NCBI GenBank assembly: GCA_052379845.1
Contig: JBQTCF010000015.1
DNA: 64,000 bases
DNA from: Roseinatronobacter sp052379845
Lineage (GTDB): Bacteria; Pseudomonadota; Alphaproteobacteria; Rhodobacterales; Rhodobacteraceae
Direction: 5' to 3' (one strand)
Part shown: piece by piece, positions 26,850 through 36,053 of the stretch
Position numbering within the stretch: the first letter of the stretch is position 1
Layout: every line of letters starts with the position of its first letter
Program-made: the position numbers and the translations under genes
Notes under the pieces: model-generated
What the model was told of the DNA's origin: nothing
What the model saw: only the letters and a program-made list of their open reading frames with translations
The model's database searches: none

Positions 26850-27221
26850 ATGCCTGCACTGCCGCTTTATGTCAGTATTTTCACGCTGTGTGTGGTCCTT
26901 GCGGGCGCGGCGCCTGCGCGGGCGCAAGATGACGCGCGCGTGCGCATTACCCCGGATATGGTGCGCGATGCGCTGCTGGGGCAGGGCTATTCAGTTGAAT
27001 CGATGACGCGCACGCTGCTGGGGCGGGTGCGCGTTGTGGCATCTTCGGGGCCGGTATGGCGTGAAGTGGTGATTGACCTGTCATCTGGTCAGATTTTGCG
27101 CGACTATGCTGTTGAATTTTCACCAAATGACATTCCTCATCGCACCAGTGACGCGATGCCGCGCGGGGGCACCATGCTGGATGACGACGACCTGTCCGGG
27201 ATCAGGGGGCCGTTCGAATGA
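26850..27221 (+). CDS. Small secreted hypothetical protein
   Basis: A 123-residue protein with a clear signal peptide (LPLYVSIFTLCVVLAGAAPARAQ in two parts, cleavage after ARA-Q). The mature part has a domain of about 60 residues, VRITPDMVRDALLGQGYSVE to LSSGQILRDYAVEFSP, which resembles PepSY-like folds only loosely. The ATG at 26850 has GGAG about ten bases upstream; an earlier in-frame start at 26820 is less likely. The LuxR-like membrane protein follows by 55 bases in the same direction, so they may form an operon. Function unknown. Confidence 0.6.
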   Translation: MPALPLYVSIFTLCVVLAGAAPARAQDDARVRITPDMVRDALLGQGYSVESMTRTLLGRVRVVASSGPVWREVVIDLSSGQILRDYAVEFSPNDIPHRTSDAMPRGGTMLDDDDLSGIRGPFE

Positions 27222-27276
27222 CATTTAGCCCCAGTCAGTTGGTCGCCCTTGCGACGCCCGTGAAGGGGGATGCGCG

Positions 27277-27786
27277 GTGACACCAAAATTTGTTATCCTG
27301 ATCATGGTCTGTATTCAGGCAATCGGCGCGCTGTTCTTTATCAGTGATATAGCGATTTCCCTTTTGGGAATCGAACGCCAGCCCATCGACTGGAAGTTGC
27401 GCGAGATGATGGAAATTGGCGCCGCAGTCGCGCTGATCATCGGCTTGGTCATGTCCGGGACCCTGCTGGCGCAATCCCAGATCAAGCTGGGGCGCGCCGA
27501 AGCACGGTTGCAGCGCGCGTCAGGCGCGTTCATTGACCTGATGGAACAGCGCTTCGCTGAATGGGGCCTGACGCCTGCCGAACGCGACGTGGCGTTTTTC
27601 GTGCTCAAGGGGTTCAGCATTCACGAAATCGCAACCTTTCGCAGCACCTCTGAAGGGACCGTTAAGGCACAGACCAATGCCATCTACCGCAAGGCGCAGG
27701 TAAATGGGCGTGGTCAGTTGCTAAGCCTGTTCATTGACGACCTAATCGTTGACGCCGCCCCCCACCACCAGACCGGCCAGAAATAA
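27277..27786 (+). CDS. Membrane-anchored LuxR-type HTH regulator
   Basis: A 169-residue protein with two N-terminal membrane helices (about 5-28 and 46-65), a short linker and a C-terminal LuxR/GerE helix-turn-helix: WGLTPAERDVAFFVLKGFS and IHEIATFRSTSEGTVKAQTNAIYRKA read in sections. No receiver domain or autoinducer-binding domain is visible, so the input would have to come through the membrane region or partners. Starts at GTG 27277. It sits directly downstream of a small secreted protein, which might be the sensor partner (inference). Confidence 0.75.
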   Translation: MTPKFVILIMVCIQAIGALFFISDIAISLLGIERQPIDWKLREMMEIGAAVALIIGLVMSGTLLAQSQIKLGRAEARLQRASGAFIDLMEQRFAEWGLTPAERDVAFFVLKGFSIHEIATFRSTSEGTVKAQTNAIYRKAQVNGRGQLLSLFIDDLIVDAAPHHQTGQK

Positions 27787-27856
27787 CGCACTGCCGCTAT
27801 GCGGCCTTGCGCGCAAAACTATTGTAATCGCAAGGGTTTGGGGCGCGCCACACTTG

Positions 27857-28240
27857 CTATTCCAAGTCGGTGGCATATTTCTGAAGCACGAAAAGCGGCA
27901 CAATTTGCAAGCTGTGCTGATGTGTCGATCGCAGCCGCACCAGCGGGGCAACGTTTTCTTCATGCGCCTGCAGAAAACGCGCGGCACATAGGCACCAGTA
28001 ATCGCCGGGCTTCAGGCCCGGAAAATCAAACTCCGGGCGCGGGGTGGACAGGTCATTGCCCAGATATTTGGAATAGGCCAGAAATTCAGCTGTCATTCTG
28101 GCGCAGACGGTATGGCGCCCCTGATCCTGCGCGCAGGTATCGCATGACCCGTTTCTGAAAAACCCTGTCACCGGGTCGTGCGAGCAGTGCTCCAGCGTGC
28201 CGCCCAGCACATTCAACGATGGTTCCATCCGAACTGTCAT
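27857..28240 (-). CDS. DUF2237 family protein
   Basis: A 127-residue protein of the DUF2237 family. It contains NVLGGTLEHCSHDPVTGFF, CDTCAQDQGRHTVCARMT, FLAYSKYLGNDLSTPRPEF and the conserved LKPGDYWCLCAARF, with multiple Cys and His that could bind a metal. No function has been established. Standalone gene in a short minus-strand run after the LuxR-type gene. Confidence 0.88.
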   Translation of the reverse strand: MTVRMEPSLNVLGGTLEHCSHDPVTGFFRNGSCDTCAQDQGRHTVCARMTAEFLAYSKYLGNDLSTPRPEFDFPGLKPGDYWCLCAARFLQAHEENVAPLVRLRSTHQHSLQIVPLFVLQKYATDLE

Positions 28241-28307
28241 GACCTTCTCCCTGAGTGATGCCTTTTCGTGGGGCGTCTAAGCGTTGGCCCGAAGGGCATA
28301 TGATGGG

Positions 28308-29351
28308 CTAAACTGGCAGGGCTGGCGCGCGCCAATCCACCCATGCGCCGTGATAATCCGCGCGCCCCAAATCAATACACTCCCCCGAGGGCCAAAGTTC
28401 AAGCGTAAGCTTCGCACCCGGTCCGGCGCCGTCATCTTCCATGGACAAATGCGCAAGCGGTTCATCCTTGCGCAGTTTTGCACCCGCGCGCGCCAACAGC
28501 GCTTGACCACGTTCCTGCAGGTTCGTCCCCATATATTGCCACATGATGGTATGATACACTAGATGAAGTGACTGGGGCAGGGGGCGCGACAGGCGGTGTT
28601 CCAGCCAGTCAATCGCGCATCCGCGCGTAATCTGCGGGCGCAGATTTGCGGCAAGGTCCAATGCGTGGCTGGTCCGGTCCAGCCGGTCGCGCTGGTCCGC
28701 CCAGATATAGCTGAGCAGGCGCAGACGGTCTGTCACCGGGTCAAGCGGGTTCAGATCGACCCCTTCGCGCGCCCGAATGACTGGCCGGACCATGGGCGGG
28801 GGGGCGCCGTGCCAGTCGGGGGCCAGCGTCAGTGCCGCATCGGTTGGCCCATGATGCTGGCCGTCAATATGCAGGGCGTAATGGTCCCAGATCAGGTTCA
28901 ACCCCGCACTGCTGCCCAGTTCCGACAGCACCAATGGCCGACCAAACGCTGCCGTCAGCCATTGTGCCGCGGCAATGATGACACTGGACCGGCGCAGTTC
29001 GTTGGTCTGGGGCGCATGGTCCAGTGTCGCAAGGATGGCAGACTCATTCAGGCGGAAAACAGCCTCGATCGCGCGCCAAAGCTGGATGTCGGGCACTGTG
29101 TCGGGGGCGTTATACAAGCGCGCCAGTATCGGGGCCTGCCCGCCCAGCACAAGATGATGCAATGCGCCCGCCAGACGCAAGGCCACCGCATCGGGGTGCA
29201 GGCGGTGTGCGGGCCAGTGCAGCACCCTGTCTGCGACTGCGCGCCCCGGTGTCAGCCGGTCGGCCACCAGCCCCAGCACCCGCCCCGTCAAAGGAGAGCC
29301 GAGCGCGGCGCAAGCTGCGGCCTGACGGCGCGCATGATCCCGGAATGTCAT
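28308..29351 (-). CDS. DUF2332 family protein
   Basis: A 347-residue protein of the DUF2332 family. ELGSSAGLNLIWDHYAL (about 138-154), the segment WHGAPPPMVRPVIRAREGVDLNPLDP, LVYHTIMWQY and a C-terminal GEWRDYHG-like patch fit the group, which is thought to resemble methyltransferases. Function unknown. Its ATG overlaps the pth stop by four bases, so it is translationally coupled to pth. Confidence 0.82.
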   Translation of the reverse strand: MTFRDHARRQAAACAALGSPLTGRVLGLVADRLTPGRAVADRVLHWPAHRLHPDAVALRLAGALHHLVLGGQAPILARLYNAPDTVPDIQLWRAIEAVFRLNESAILATLDHAPQTNELRRSSVIIAAAQWLTAAFGRPLVLSELGSSAGLNLIWDHYALHIDGQHHGPTDAALTLAPDWHGAPPPMVRPVIRAREGVDLNPLDPVTDRLRLLSYIWADQRDRLDRTSHALDLAANLRPQITRGCAIDWLEHRLSRPLPQSLHLVYHTIMWQYMGTNLQERGQALLARAGAKLRKDEPLAHLSMEDDGAGPGAKLTLELWPSGECIDLGRADYHGAWVDWRAPALPV

Positions 29352-30052
29352 TTGAAGCGGTCCATCAACCTTTGCAGGGGCGTGCGTCCGTCGGTGGGTT
29401 CGGGCGTATCCTTTGGCGCGAAATTGCGCGGTGCGGTGGGTTTTGGCGCAATTGGTTTGGGGCTGATGGCAGGACCACTGCGTGGCGGGGATGTGCGCTG
29501 CGCAACCATATTGGAAAAGCGCGCGTTATCCCCTGCCGCCAACGCCACCGCGCCATCTGCGATGCCCGCAAGAAGCGGGTCCAGCCAGTCCTGATCAGAT
29601 TTTACGAAATCTGACAGGACATAGGCCGAAACGCGGTCCTTATGGCCGGGATGACCGATGCCCAGTCGCACGCGCGCATATTCCGACCCTGCATGGGCGT
29701 GGATGGACCGCAACCCGTTATGCCCTGCATGACCGCCCCCCTGTTTCAGGCGCAGTTTGCCCGGCGCAAGGTCCAGTTCATCGTGGAACACCACCAGATC
29801 GGCCAGTTCCAGTTTGTAAAACCGCATCACTTCGCCGACAGATTGCCCCGAAAGGTTCATGAATGTGCCGGGTTTCAGCAAGATCACGTTTTCCTGTCCC
29901 AGCCGCCCTTCGGCCAGTTCGCCCTGAAATTTCGTGCGCCATGGCGCGAATCCGTGCTGGCTGGCAATACGATCAAGCGCCATGAAGCCGATATTATGCC
30001 GGTTTGCAGCGTATTTTGCCCCAGGATTGCCCAGACCAACAAATAGTTTCAT
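29348..30052 (-). CDS. pth: Peptidyl-tRNA hydrolase
   Basis: A 234-residue enzyme that releases peptidyl-tRNAs from stalled translation. Visible sites are GLGNPGAKYAANRHNIGF with catalytic His19, FHDELDLAPGKLRLK and GGHAGHNGLRSI. The core ends near residue 190. An extra C-terminal tail of about 40 Pro/Thr/Lys-rich residues extends beyond E. coli Pth and is probably disordered. It lies downstream of rplY on the minus strand, as in many alphaproteobacteria, but a terminator separates them. Confidence 0.95.
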   Translation of the reverse strand: MKLFVGLGNPGAKYAANRHNIGFMALDRIASQHGFAPWRTKFQGELAEGRLGQENVILLKPGTFMNLSGQSVGEVMRFYKLELADLVVFHDELDLAPGKLRLKQGGGHAGHNGLRSIHAHAGSEYARVRLGIGHPGHKDRVSAYVLSDFVKSDQDWLDPLLAGIADGAVALAAGDNARFSNMVAQRTSPPRSGPAISPKPIAPKPTAPRNFAPKDTPEPTDGRTPLQRLMDRFK

Positions 30053-30311
30053 GCGACAGTTCCCCTATATGCAGTGCAGCATAATAGCTCATCGCGTTTG
30101 TGAAAAGCGGTCACTGCGCGATTGTTTGTTCCGTATCTTCTGAATTAGCAGAGATACTCCTGCAAATATCTTAATTCAGAAATCGGCAGATGTATGGCTT
30201 TTCAAGGGAAACTGGCTGTTGCTGCAGCTGTGCACCAGTCAGATTATCGTGATGGCCCCTGCTGTTTTGGGCAATGCCAGGCCCTTGGTGGTGGGCGTTC
30301 TGGCCACAATG

Positions 30312-30340
30312 AAAAACGAGGCACCTTTGCAGGTGCCTCG
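30312..30340 (-). terminator. Rho-independent terminator after rplY
   Basis: On the minus strand CGAGGCACCT and AGGTGCCTCG form a perfect 10-bp stem with a four-base loop, followed by five T residues. It lies 29 bases after the rplY stop. Confidence 0.9.
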
Positions 30341-30368
30341 GAAATGTCATCCAGATGTCAACGCTGCC

Positions 30369-30983
30369 TTATTCTTCAGCAGCCGCGTCTTCTTCATTGT
30401 CGGATGCGACCAGCGCGCGCGGTGCTGCGATGTTTGCAATCACGAAATCGCGGTCGATTGTGGGTTTCGTTCCATCGGGCAGGGTGATGGCCGAGATGGT
30501 GATGGTGTCACCGATTTTCAGACCCTCAAGGTCGAAAACCAGTTTCTCGGGGATGTCCCCGGCCAGCACATTCAGTTCCACTTCCGGGCGCACAACAGTC
30601 AGCATGCCACCGCGTTTCAGGCCCACGCATTTTTCGTGGTTGATGAATTCAACCGGAATAAACAGGTTGATACGGCTTGTGCGACGCAGGCGCATCAGGT
30701 CCACATGTTCCGGCAGGCCATTGACGACATGGCGCTGAATGCCACGGCAAATGACGCGCACATCGTCCTGACCTTCAACCTTCAGGTTGAACAGTGTTGA
30801 CAGGAAACGGCCTGCTTTCAGCTGCTTGATCAGGTAATGGTAGTTGAAATTCACAGGCAGCGGGTCGGAACCGCCCCCATAAACAATACCGGGTACTTTA
30901 TGCTCACGACGAGCTTGACGAGCGGCCCCCTTGCCTGTCCCCGTCCGTACCTCGGCCAAAAGATCCGGGATCTCACCAGCCAT
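30369..30983 (-). CDS. rplY: 50S ribosomal protein L25 (CTC-type)
   Basis: A 204-residue L25/TL5/CTC-family protein that binds 5S rRNA. The N-terminal domain has LLAEVRTGTGKGAARQARRE and VPGIVYGGGSDPLPVNF. The C-terminal beta domain runs about 100-180. The ATG at 30983 (MAGEIPDLLAEV) is the usual start; a start 14 codons earlier is unlikely. A strong terminator follows, and the promoter is in the 170-base gap to the lldD-like gene. Confidence 0.95.
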   Translation of the reverse strand: MAGEIPDLLAEVRTGTGKGAARQARREHKVPGIVYGGGSDPLPVNFNYHYLIKQLKAGRFLSTLFNLKVEGQDDVRVICRGIQRHVVNGLPEHVDLMRLRRTSRINLFIPVEFINHEKCVGLKRGGMLTVVRPEVELNVLAGDIPEKLVFDLEGLKIGDTITISAITLPDGTKPTIDRDFVIANIAAPRALVASDNEEDAAAEE

Positions 30984-31155
30984 TGGAATTCTCCATATGT
31001 TACAAGTTGAAATGCCCGCCTCCAAGGGTGCGGGCCATAAGTCAGGCGGCTATAGGGCAGATTCGGCCTGTTGAAAAGGGAAAAAGGCCGCTATTGCCGC
31101 AACACCCGCCTGCAACAGCGAAGCCGGTTTGCCCGTATCTGCGCTGCAAACGGCG

Positions 31156-32325
31156 CTACAACAAAATGGTCGGGTCGCCGAAACCCTGGGGCACATACAG
31201 GTTCTGTGGTCCCAGATTGCGCACATCGGTTTCCCCACACAGCGCCATGGTGATATCCAGTTCCTTATGGATGATTTCAAGCGCGCGTGTGACACCGGCC
31301 TGTCCCATCGCGCCCAGCCCATAGGTGAAGGCCCGCCCGATATAGGTGCCCCGCGCCCCCAGCGCCAGCGCCTTGAGCACATCCTGACCGCAGCGAATGC
31401 CGCTATCAAGATGCACTTCCACCTTGTCGCCCACCGCGTCCATGATTGCGGGCAACATGCGTATGGAACTGACCGCCCCATCCAGCTGGCGCCCGCCATG
31501 GTTGGACACGATGATGGCATCTGCGCCAATATCTGCGGCGCGGCGGGCGTCTTCGGGGTCCATAATCCCCTTGACGATCAGCTTGCCGCCCCACCAGTCC
31601 TTCAATTGTGCGATGCGCGCCCAATCCAGCGAGATGTCGAACGCTTCTGCTGTCCATGTCGACAAGGAAGATGGGTCGGTCACGCCCTTGGCATGGCCCA
31701 CGATATTGCCAAAGAAGCGCCGCTTGGTGCCCAGCATTTCCAGCCCCCAGGGAATTTTGGTCATCATATTGGCAATGGATCCGGGGGTCAGTTTGGGGGG
31801 CGCGGACAATCCGTTTTTCAGGTCCTTGTGGCGTTGGCCCAGAACCTGCAAATCCACCGTCACCACAATGGCCGAACATTGCGCCGCGCGCGCCCGTTCA
31901 ATAAGGCGGCGCATGAAATCGTCATCCTTCAGGGTATAGACCTGAAACCAGAAGGGTTTGGTGGTATGTTCGGCCACATCCTCGATGGAACAGATGGACA
32001 TGGTGGACAGGGTGAAGGGCACGCCAAACGCTTCTGCTGCGCGCGCGGCCTTGATTTCGCCATCGGCGGATTGCATGCCCGTCAGGCCCACGGGTGCCAG
32101 CGCCACGGGCATGGACACATCCTGTCCGATCATGGTTGATGCCGTGCTGCGGCCCGACATATCAACGGCCACGCGCTGCTTCAGGCGGATATGGCGAAAA
32201 TCGCTGATATTCTCCCGAAAGGTCTGCTCGCTCCAACTGCCGGATTCGGCGTAATCGTAAAACATGCGCGGGGTGCGTTTTTCATAGATGCGGCGCAGAT
32301 CCTCGATATTGGTAATTACCGGCAT
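31156..32325 (-). CDS. lldD: FMN-dependent alpha-hydroxy-acid (L-lactate) dehydrogenase
   Basis: A 389-residue flavoenzyme of the (S)-2-hydroxy-acid oxidase family. The barrel sites are visible: ALAPVGLTGMQSADGEI (about 75-91), STMSICSIEDV, and the catalytic pair in SNHGGRQLDGA (His and Arg), with the FMN phosphate site DSGIRCGQDVLKALALGARGTYIGR in two parts. It likely oxidises L-lactate; mandelate or another 2-hydroxy acid is possible. The ATG at 32325 follows AAGGGGG. The coxG-like gene and GntR regulator are close but on separate transcripts. Confidence 0.82.
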   Translation of the reverse strand: MPVITNIEDLRRIYEKRTPRMFYDYAESGSWSEQTFRENISDFRHIRLKQRVAVDMSGRSTASTMIGQDVSMPVALAPVGLTGMQSADGEIKAARAAEAFGVPFTLSTMSICSIEDVAEHTTKPFWFQVYTLKDDDFMRRLIERARAAQCSAIVVTVDLQVLGQRHKDLKNGLSAPPKLTPGSIANMMTKIPWGLEMLGTKRRFFGNIVGHAKGVTDPSSLSTWTAEAFDISLDWARIAQLKDWWGGKLIVKGIMDPEDARRAADIGADAIIVSNHGGRQLDGAVSSIRMLPAIMDAVGDKVEVHLDSGIRCGQDVLKALALGARGTYIGRAFTYGLGAMGQAGVTRALEIIHKELDITMALCGETDVRNLGPQNLYVPQGFGDPTILL

Positions 32326-32403
32326 GGCGGCCCCCTTCAAATTGGTAAGAATTAATTACCTGAGTGTCGGGGGGCGCGCAAGCAGCGCGACAGGTTGATG
32401 ACG

Positions 32404-32928
32404 CTAGCCCAGAATGCGTTTCACCCAGCCCTTGCGGTGCTGCGCGGTGTCATCGTCGGTGGGGGGCGTGTCGGCGGGCGCTGCCGGCCCTTCGACCTGT
32501 TCCTGAAAGCGGGTGAAGAAATCTGCGGCCATTCGGCGGGCAAACCCGTCCACAATGCGGCTTCCAAGTTGGGCAAGCTTGCCGCCGACACTGGCATCAA
32601 CGTCGTAATGCAGCAATGTCGCGCCAGTTGGCGTTGGTTCCAGCCGCACGCGCGCCTGACCTTTGGCAAAACCGGCCGCGCCGCCTTTGCCTTCGCCCAC
32701 AAGGGTGCAGCTTTCGCCGGGGACCATATCCTGCATGGTGACCACCCCTTTGAAGGTTGCCTTGACAGGCCCCACTTTTTGCACAACCACTGCTTCAAAC
32801 CCGTGTTCGGGCGTGCCTGCCAGTTCCTGACAGCCCGGCACACAGGCCTTCAGCACATCTGCGTCAAACAGGGCGTCCCAGACGCGGTGGGCGGGGGCGT
32901 CGATCTGCCGGGTGTCTGTCATTTGCAT
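32404..32928 (-). CDS. CoxG-family SRPBCC protein
   Basis: A 174-residue protein of the CoxG/SRPBCC family. The start MTDTRQIDAPAHRVWDALFDADVLKACVPGCQEL, read in two parts, and the domain from about 5 to 145 are typical of the CO-dehydrogenase-associated CoxG group. The C-terminal tail is acidic and Pro-rich. No coxMSL genes are present here. CoxG-like proteins also occur next to unrelated oxidoreductases, so a role in CO oxidation cannot be inferred. It lies head-to-head with the GntR gene across a gap of about 150 bases. Confidence 0.82.
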   Translation of the reverse strand: MQMTDTRQIDAPAHRVWDALFDADVLKACVPGCQELAGTPEHGFEAVVVQKVGPVKATFKGVVTMQDMVPGESCTLVGEGKGGAAGFAKGQARVRLEPTPTGATLLHYDVDASVGGKLAQLGSRIVDGFARRMAADFFTRFQEQVEGPAAPADTPPTDDDTAQHRKGWVKRILG

Positions 32929-33083
32929 GTGGTCTGTCCCTGTTTGCCAAATCCTTGTCGCACCTTACGGCATATGCGCAAAACCGGGAATCAGGCTTTG
33001 GTCGTATCGACCTTGGTCTTATCGCGTGTCTGCTCGCATGGGGTGGATTGACGCCATGGGCATTTTGTGATCACAATTCGGAC

Positions 33084-33749
33084 ATGCAAAAATCCGTTCT
33101 GCGCCCGTCCGTTGTGTCCGAAGCTGCGCCCTTGTCGGCGCATGACAGGGTGTATCGCGGGTTGCGCCAGCAGATCATGCATGGGGAATTGCCGCCCGGA
33201 CATGCACTGACTTTGCGCGGGATTGGCAAATCCTTCGGGGTCAGTATGACGCCCGCGCGCGAATCCGTGCGCCGCCTCTCGGCAGAAGGGGCGTTGACGC
33301 TGTCGGCCTCGGGGCGGGTGACCACGCCGGAGCTAAGCAATGAACGCATAGAGGAACTGGCCTCAATCCGGGCGCTTCTGGAACCGGAACTTGGCAGCCG
33401 TGCGTTGCGGCGCGCGCATCTGGCGCTGATTGACCGGATGGAGGTGATCAATGACGCCAATGCGCGCGCTGTCAATCGCCGCGACCCGGTGGAGTATATC
33501 CGCACCAATCTGGAATTTCACCGCACCTTGTATCTGCGCGCCCAAAGCCCTGCCATGCTGGGGTTGCTGGAAACCGTATGGCTGCAGCTTGGCCCCACCA
33601 TGCGCGCGCTTTATACGCGGTTGCAGCGCACCACTGCGCCGCCACACCACCGCATGATTCTGGAAGCACTGCGCGCGGGTGATGATGCGGCCTTGCGGCT
33701 GGCGCTGCGCACGGATGTGACCCAGGGGTTGCGGCATTTGCAGGCGTGA
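33084..33749 (+). CDS. GntR/FadR-family transcriptional regulator
   Basis: A 221-residue regulator. The winged helix-turn-helix (about 18-80) includes VYRGLRQQIMHGELPPGHAL and LRGIGKSFGVSMTPARESVRRL, and the C-terminal FCD domain carries the metal-binding residues, such as the Asp/His in VEYIRTNLEFHRTLY and PPHHRMILEALRAGD. I take the ATG at 33084; an upstream in-frame start would lengthen the N-terminus by 43 codons of non-matching sequence. It may control the divergent CoxG/lldD-like genes, but no operator was identified. Confidence 0.88.
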   Translation: MQKSVLRPSVVSEAAPLSAHDRVYRGLRQQIMHGELPPGHALTLRGIGKSFGVSMTPARESVRRLSAEGALTLSASGRVTTPELSNERIEELASIRALLEPELGSRALRRAHLALIDRMEVINDANARAVNRRDPVEYIRTNLEFHRTLYLRAQSPAMLGLLETVWLQLGPTMRALYTRLQRTTAPPHHRMILEALRAGDDAALRLALRTDVTQGLRHLQA

Positions 33750-33833
33750 TATTCAGCCCGTCGGGTGTGGTATCGTATTTGGGTGAGCATTCTGTTGCAG
33801 TCGCATCTGGCCTTTTGCGGACACCGGGAATGC

Positions 33834-34038
33834 CCCAAGGCGCGGAGCAAAGGCCGCAGGCCGCCGCGCCATCGGTGGGCCGTCCCGCGGCCTGCCGATT
33901 TCGCCAGTTCCACGCCAAGCCTTTGAACTCAGGAGTATGCCGCCTGCATAAACTGCATTCCTAAAACGTCGGATCGGCAGACCCCGGCCCGCCGACAGCG
34001 CGGGCTTTGTCCAAGGGCGAACGTCGGCAAAAGGCCAT
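33834..34038 (+). repeat. Dispersed ~210-bp repeat, copy 2
   Basis: Matches the inverted copy at 18235-18456 and the copy at 61094-61316. It contains CCCCAAGGCGCGGAGCAAAG, the hairpin ATCGGTGGGCCG/CGGCCTGCCGAT, CTGCATTCCTAAAACG, GGATCGGCAGACCCCGGC and GGGCTTTGTCCAAGGGCGAA. It lies in the 384-base gap between the GntR gene and the 3' end of ftsH. The rest of the gap shows no gene. Confidence 0.9.
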
Positions 34039-34133
34039 ACTCAGCCATCGCCATATATGCTCATCGCAAGGCACGGGCGCCGAACGACAAAGCCCCGGCA
34101 CATGGCCGGGGCTTCGCGTGATGTTATTGGCGT

Positions 34134-36053
34134 TTATGCCGAAGGTTCCGGCTCCATCCCGCCATCTTCGTCACCGCGCTTGCGGCCGCGCGTTTTGGGA
34201 ATCGCCGCAACCGAGGGGGTGCCGCTGCCGGTGCTGTCGGCGTCGTCATCGCCGCGGTTCAGCGGTTCACCGCGCATGACACGGGTAATTTCCGGCCCTG
34301 TCAGCGTTTCATATTCCAGCAGGCCTTGCGCAAGGTTTTCCAGCTCATCAGCGTGATCGGTCAGAATGCGCTTGGCGGTATCATAGCCTTCCTGAACCAG
34401 TTGGCGCACTTTGTCGTCAATCATCTTCTGGGTCATGCTGGAATGGTTCGACCCGCCACCATAATTGCCAAGATAGCTTTGCTGTTCATTGGCATAATCG
34501 ACATAACCCAGTTCGGGGTCAAAGCCGAATTGGGTGACCATGGCGCGCGCAATCTTGGTGACTTGCTGAATGTCGCTTGCCGCACCGGATGTGACCGCAT
34601 CTTCACCAAAGGTCAGTTCCTCGGCCACGCGCCCGCCCATCGCCATGGCGATCTTGGATTTGTATTTGCGGTAGCTGACCGACAACTGGTCGCGTTCGGG
34701 CAGCGACAGAACCAGACCCAGCGCACGGCCGCGCGGGATGATGGTTGCCTTGTGGATAGGGTCATGTTCGGGGACATGCAGGCCGACGACAGCATGGCCG
34801 GCCTCATGATAGGCGGTCAGTTTCTTTTCATCTTCCGACATGACCATGGACCGACGTTCCGCGCCCATCATGACCTTGTCCTTGGCAGACTCAAAGTCCT
34901 CCATCGTGACGAAGCGGCGGTTGGACCGCGCGGCCATCAATGCGGATTCATTGACCAGGTTCGCCAGATCAGCGCCCGAGAAGCCCGGTGTGCCGCGTGC
35001 GATGATGCGCAGGTCGACATTCGGCCCCAGTGGCACCTTGCGCGCATGCACGCCCAGGATACGTTCGCGCCCCTTGATATCGGGGTTGGGCACCTGCACC
35101 TGACGGTCAAACCGGCCCGGCCGCAACAGCGCGGGGTCCAGCACATCGGGGCGGTTGGTGGCGGCGACGATGATGATGCCTTCGTTGGCTTCAAACCCGT
35201 CCATTTCCACAAGCAACTGGTTCAGCGTCTGTTCGCGTTCGTCATTGCCGCCGCCATAGCCCACGCCACGCGACCGGCCCACGGCGTCAATTTCATCAAT
35301 GAACACGATGCAAGGTGCGTTTTTCTTGGCCTGCTCGAACATGTCGCGCACACGGCTGGCACCGACACCCACGAACATTTCCACGAAATCCGACCCCGAG
35401 ATGGTGAAGAAGGGCACGCCCGCTTCGCCCGCGATGGCGCGCGCAAGAAGCGTTTTACCCGTGCCCGGAGGGCCGACCAGAAGCGCGCCTTTGGGGATTT
35501 TGCCACCCAGACGGCTGAATTTCTGCGGCTGGCGCAGGAATTCAACAATTTCTTCCAACTCGTCCTTGGCTTCGTCAATGCCTGCGACATCATCAAATGT
35601 GACGCGCCCGCTTTTTTCGGTCAGCAGTTTGGCCTTGGATTTGCCAAACCCCATTGCGCCACCCTTGCCGCCCCCTTGCATGCGGTTCATGAAATAGATC
35701 CACACACCGATCAGCAACAGGAACGGCAGCCACAGCATAAGCGTGGACAAGAAGCCCGATTGCTGTTGCGGACGTGCCTCGACCGGGATGCCGGCGTCCA
35801 GCAAGCGTTGCGTCAGGCCGGTGTCATCGGGGCGCACAGTTGAATATTGCTGCCCATCGCTGCCCACAAAAACAATGCGTTCGCCATCAATCGTAACCCG
35901 GCTGACAGCGCCCGAATCGACGCGTTGCACGAAATCAGAATAATTAACACTGCGCGCTGAAGATGTGCCTTGATTGTTGCTGAACATGTTGAAAAGCATG
36001 ATCATCAGCAAGAACAGCACGATCCAGAAAGCGAAATTCCGTGCATTACCCAC
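34134..36053 (-). CDS. ftsH: ATP-dependent zinc metalloprotease FtsH
   Basis: A 639-residue membrane AAA+ protease that degrades misfolded membrane proteins. There are two N-terminal helices (about 8-24 and 103-122) flanking a periplasmic loop, an AAA domain with Walker A GPPGTGKT (194-201) and Walker B CIVFIDEIDAVG, the second region of homology ATNRPDVLDPALLRPGRFD, and the M41 zinc site YHEAGHAVVG. The C-terminal tail is Glu/Pro/Ser-rich. It lies downstream of tilS on the minus strand, the usual order, with 153 bases between them that probably hold its own promoter. Confidence 0.97.
   Translation of the reverse strand: MGNARNFAFWIVLFLLMIMLFNMFSNNQGTSSARSVNYSDFVQRVDSGAVSRVTIDGERIVFVGSDGQQYSTVRPDDTGLTQRLLDAGIPVEARPQQQSGFLSTLMLWLPFLLLIGVWIYFMNRMQGGGKGGAMGFGKSKAKLLTEKSGRVTFDDVAGIDEAKDELEEIVEFLRQPQKFSRLGGKIPKGALLVGPPGTGKTLLARAIAGEAGVPFFTISGSDFVEMFVGVGASRVRDMFEQAKKNAPCIVFIDEIDAVGRSRGVGYGGGNDEREQTLNQLLVEMDGFEANEGIIIVAATNRPDVLDPALLRPGRFDRQVQVPNPDIKGRERILGVHARKVPLGPNVDLRIIARGTPGFSGADLANLVNESALMAARSNRRFVTMEDFESAKDKVMMGAERRSMVMSEDEKKLTAYHEAGHAVVGLHVPEHDPIHKATIIPRGRALGLVLSLPERDQLSVSYRKYKSKIAMAMGGRVAEELTFGEDAVTSGAASDIQQVTKIARAMVTQFGFDPELGYVDYANEQQSYLGNYGGGSNHSSMTQKMIDDKVRQLVQEGYDTAKRILTDHADELENLAQGLLEYETLTGPEITRVMRGEPLNRGDDDADSTGSGTPSVAAIPKTRGRKRGDEDGGMEPEPSA

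Noticed and set aside
18491..32928. Reading MoxR, CoxE-like VWA and CoxG as one CO-dehydrogenase maturation set
   Set aside because: The coxMSL genes are absent and CoxG lies 10 kb away among unrelated genes. These families are widespread outside CO oxidation.
33472..33918. Frame giving a hypothetical protein across the repeat
   Set aside because: It reads through the dispersed repeat. The same peptide piece recurs in other copies because the DNA repeats, not because a protein is conserved.
34326..35843. A 505-codon open frame on the plus strand
   Set aside because: It mirrors ftsH, which has all catalytic motifs. The antisense product is His/Gln-rich and unrecognised.
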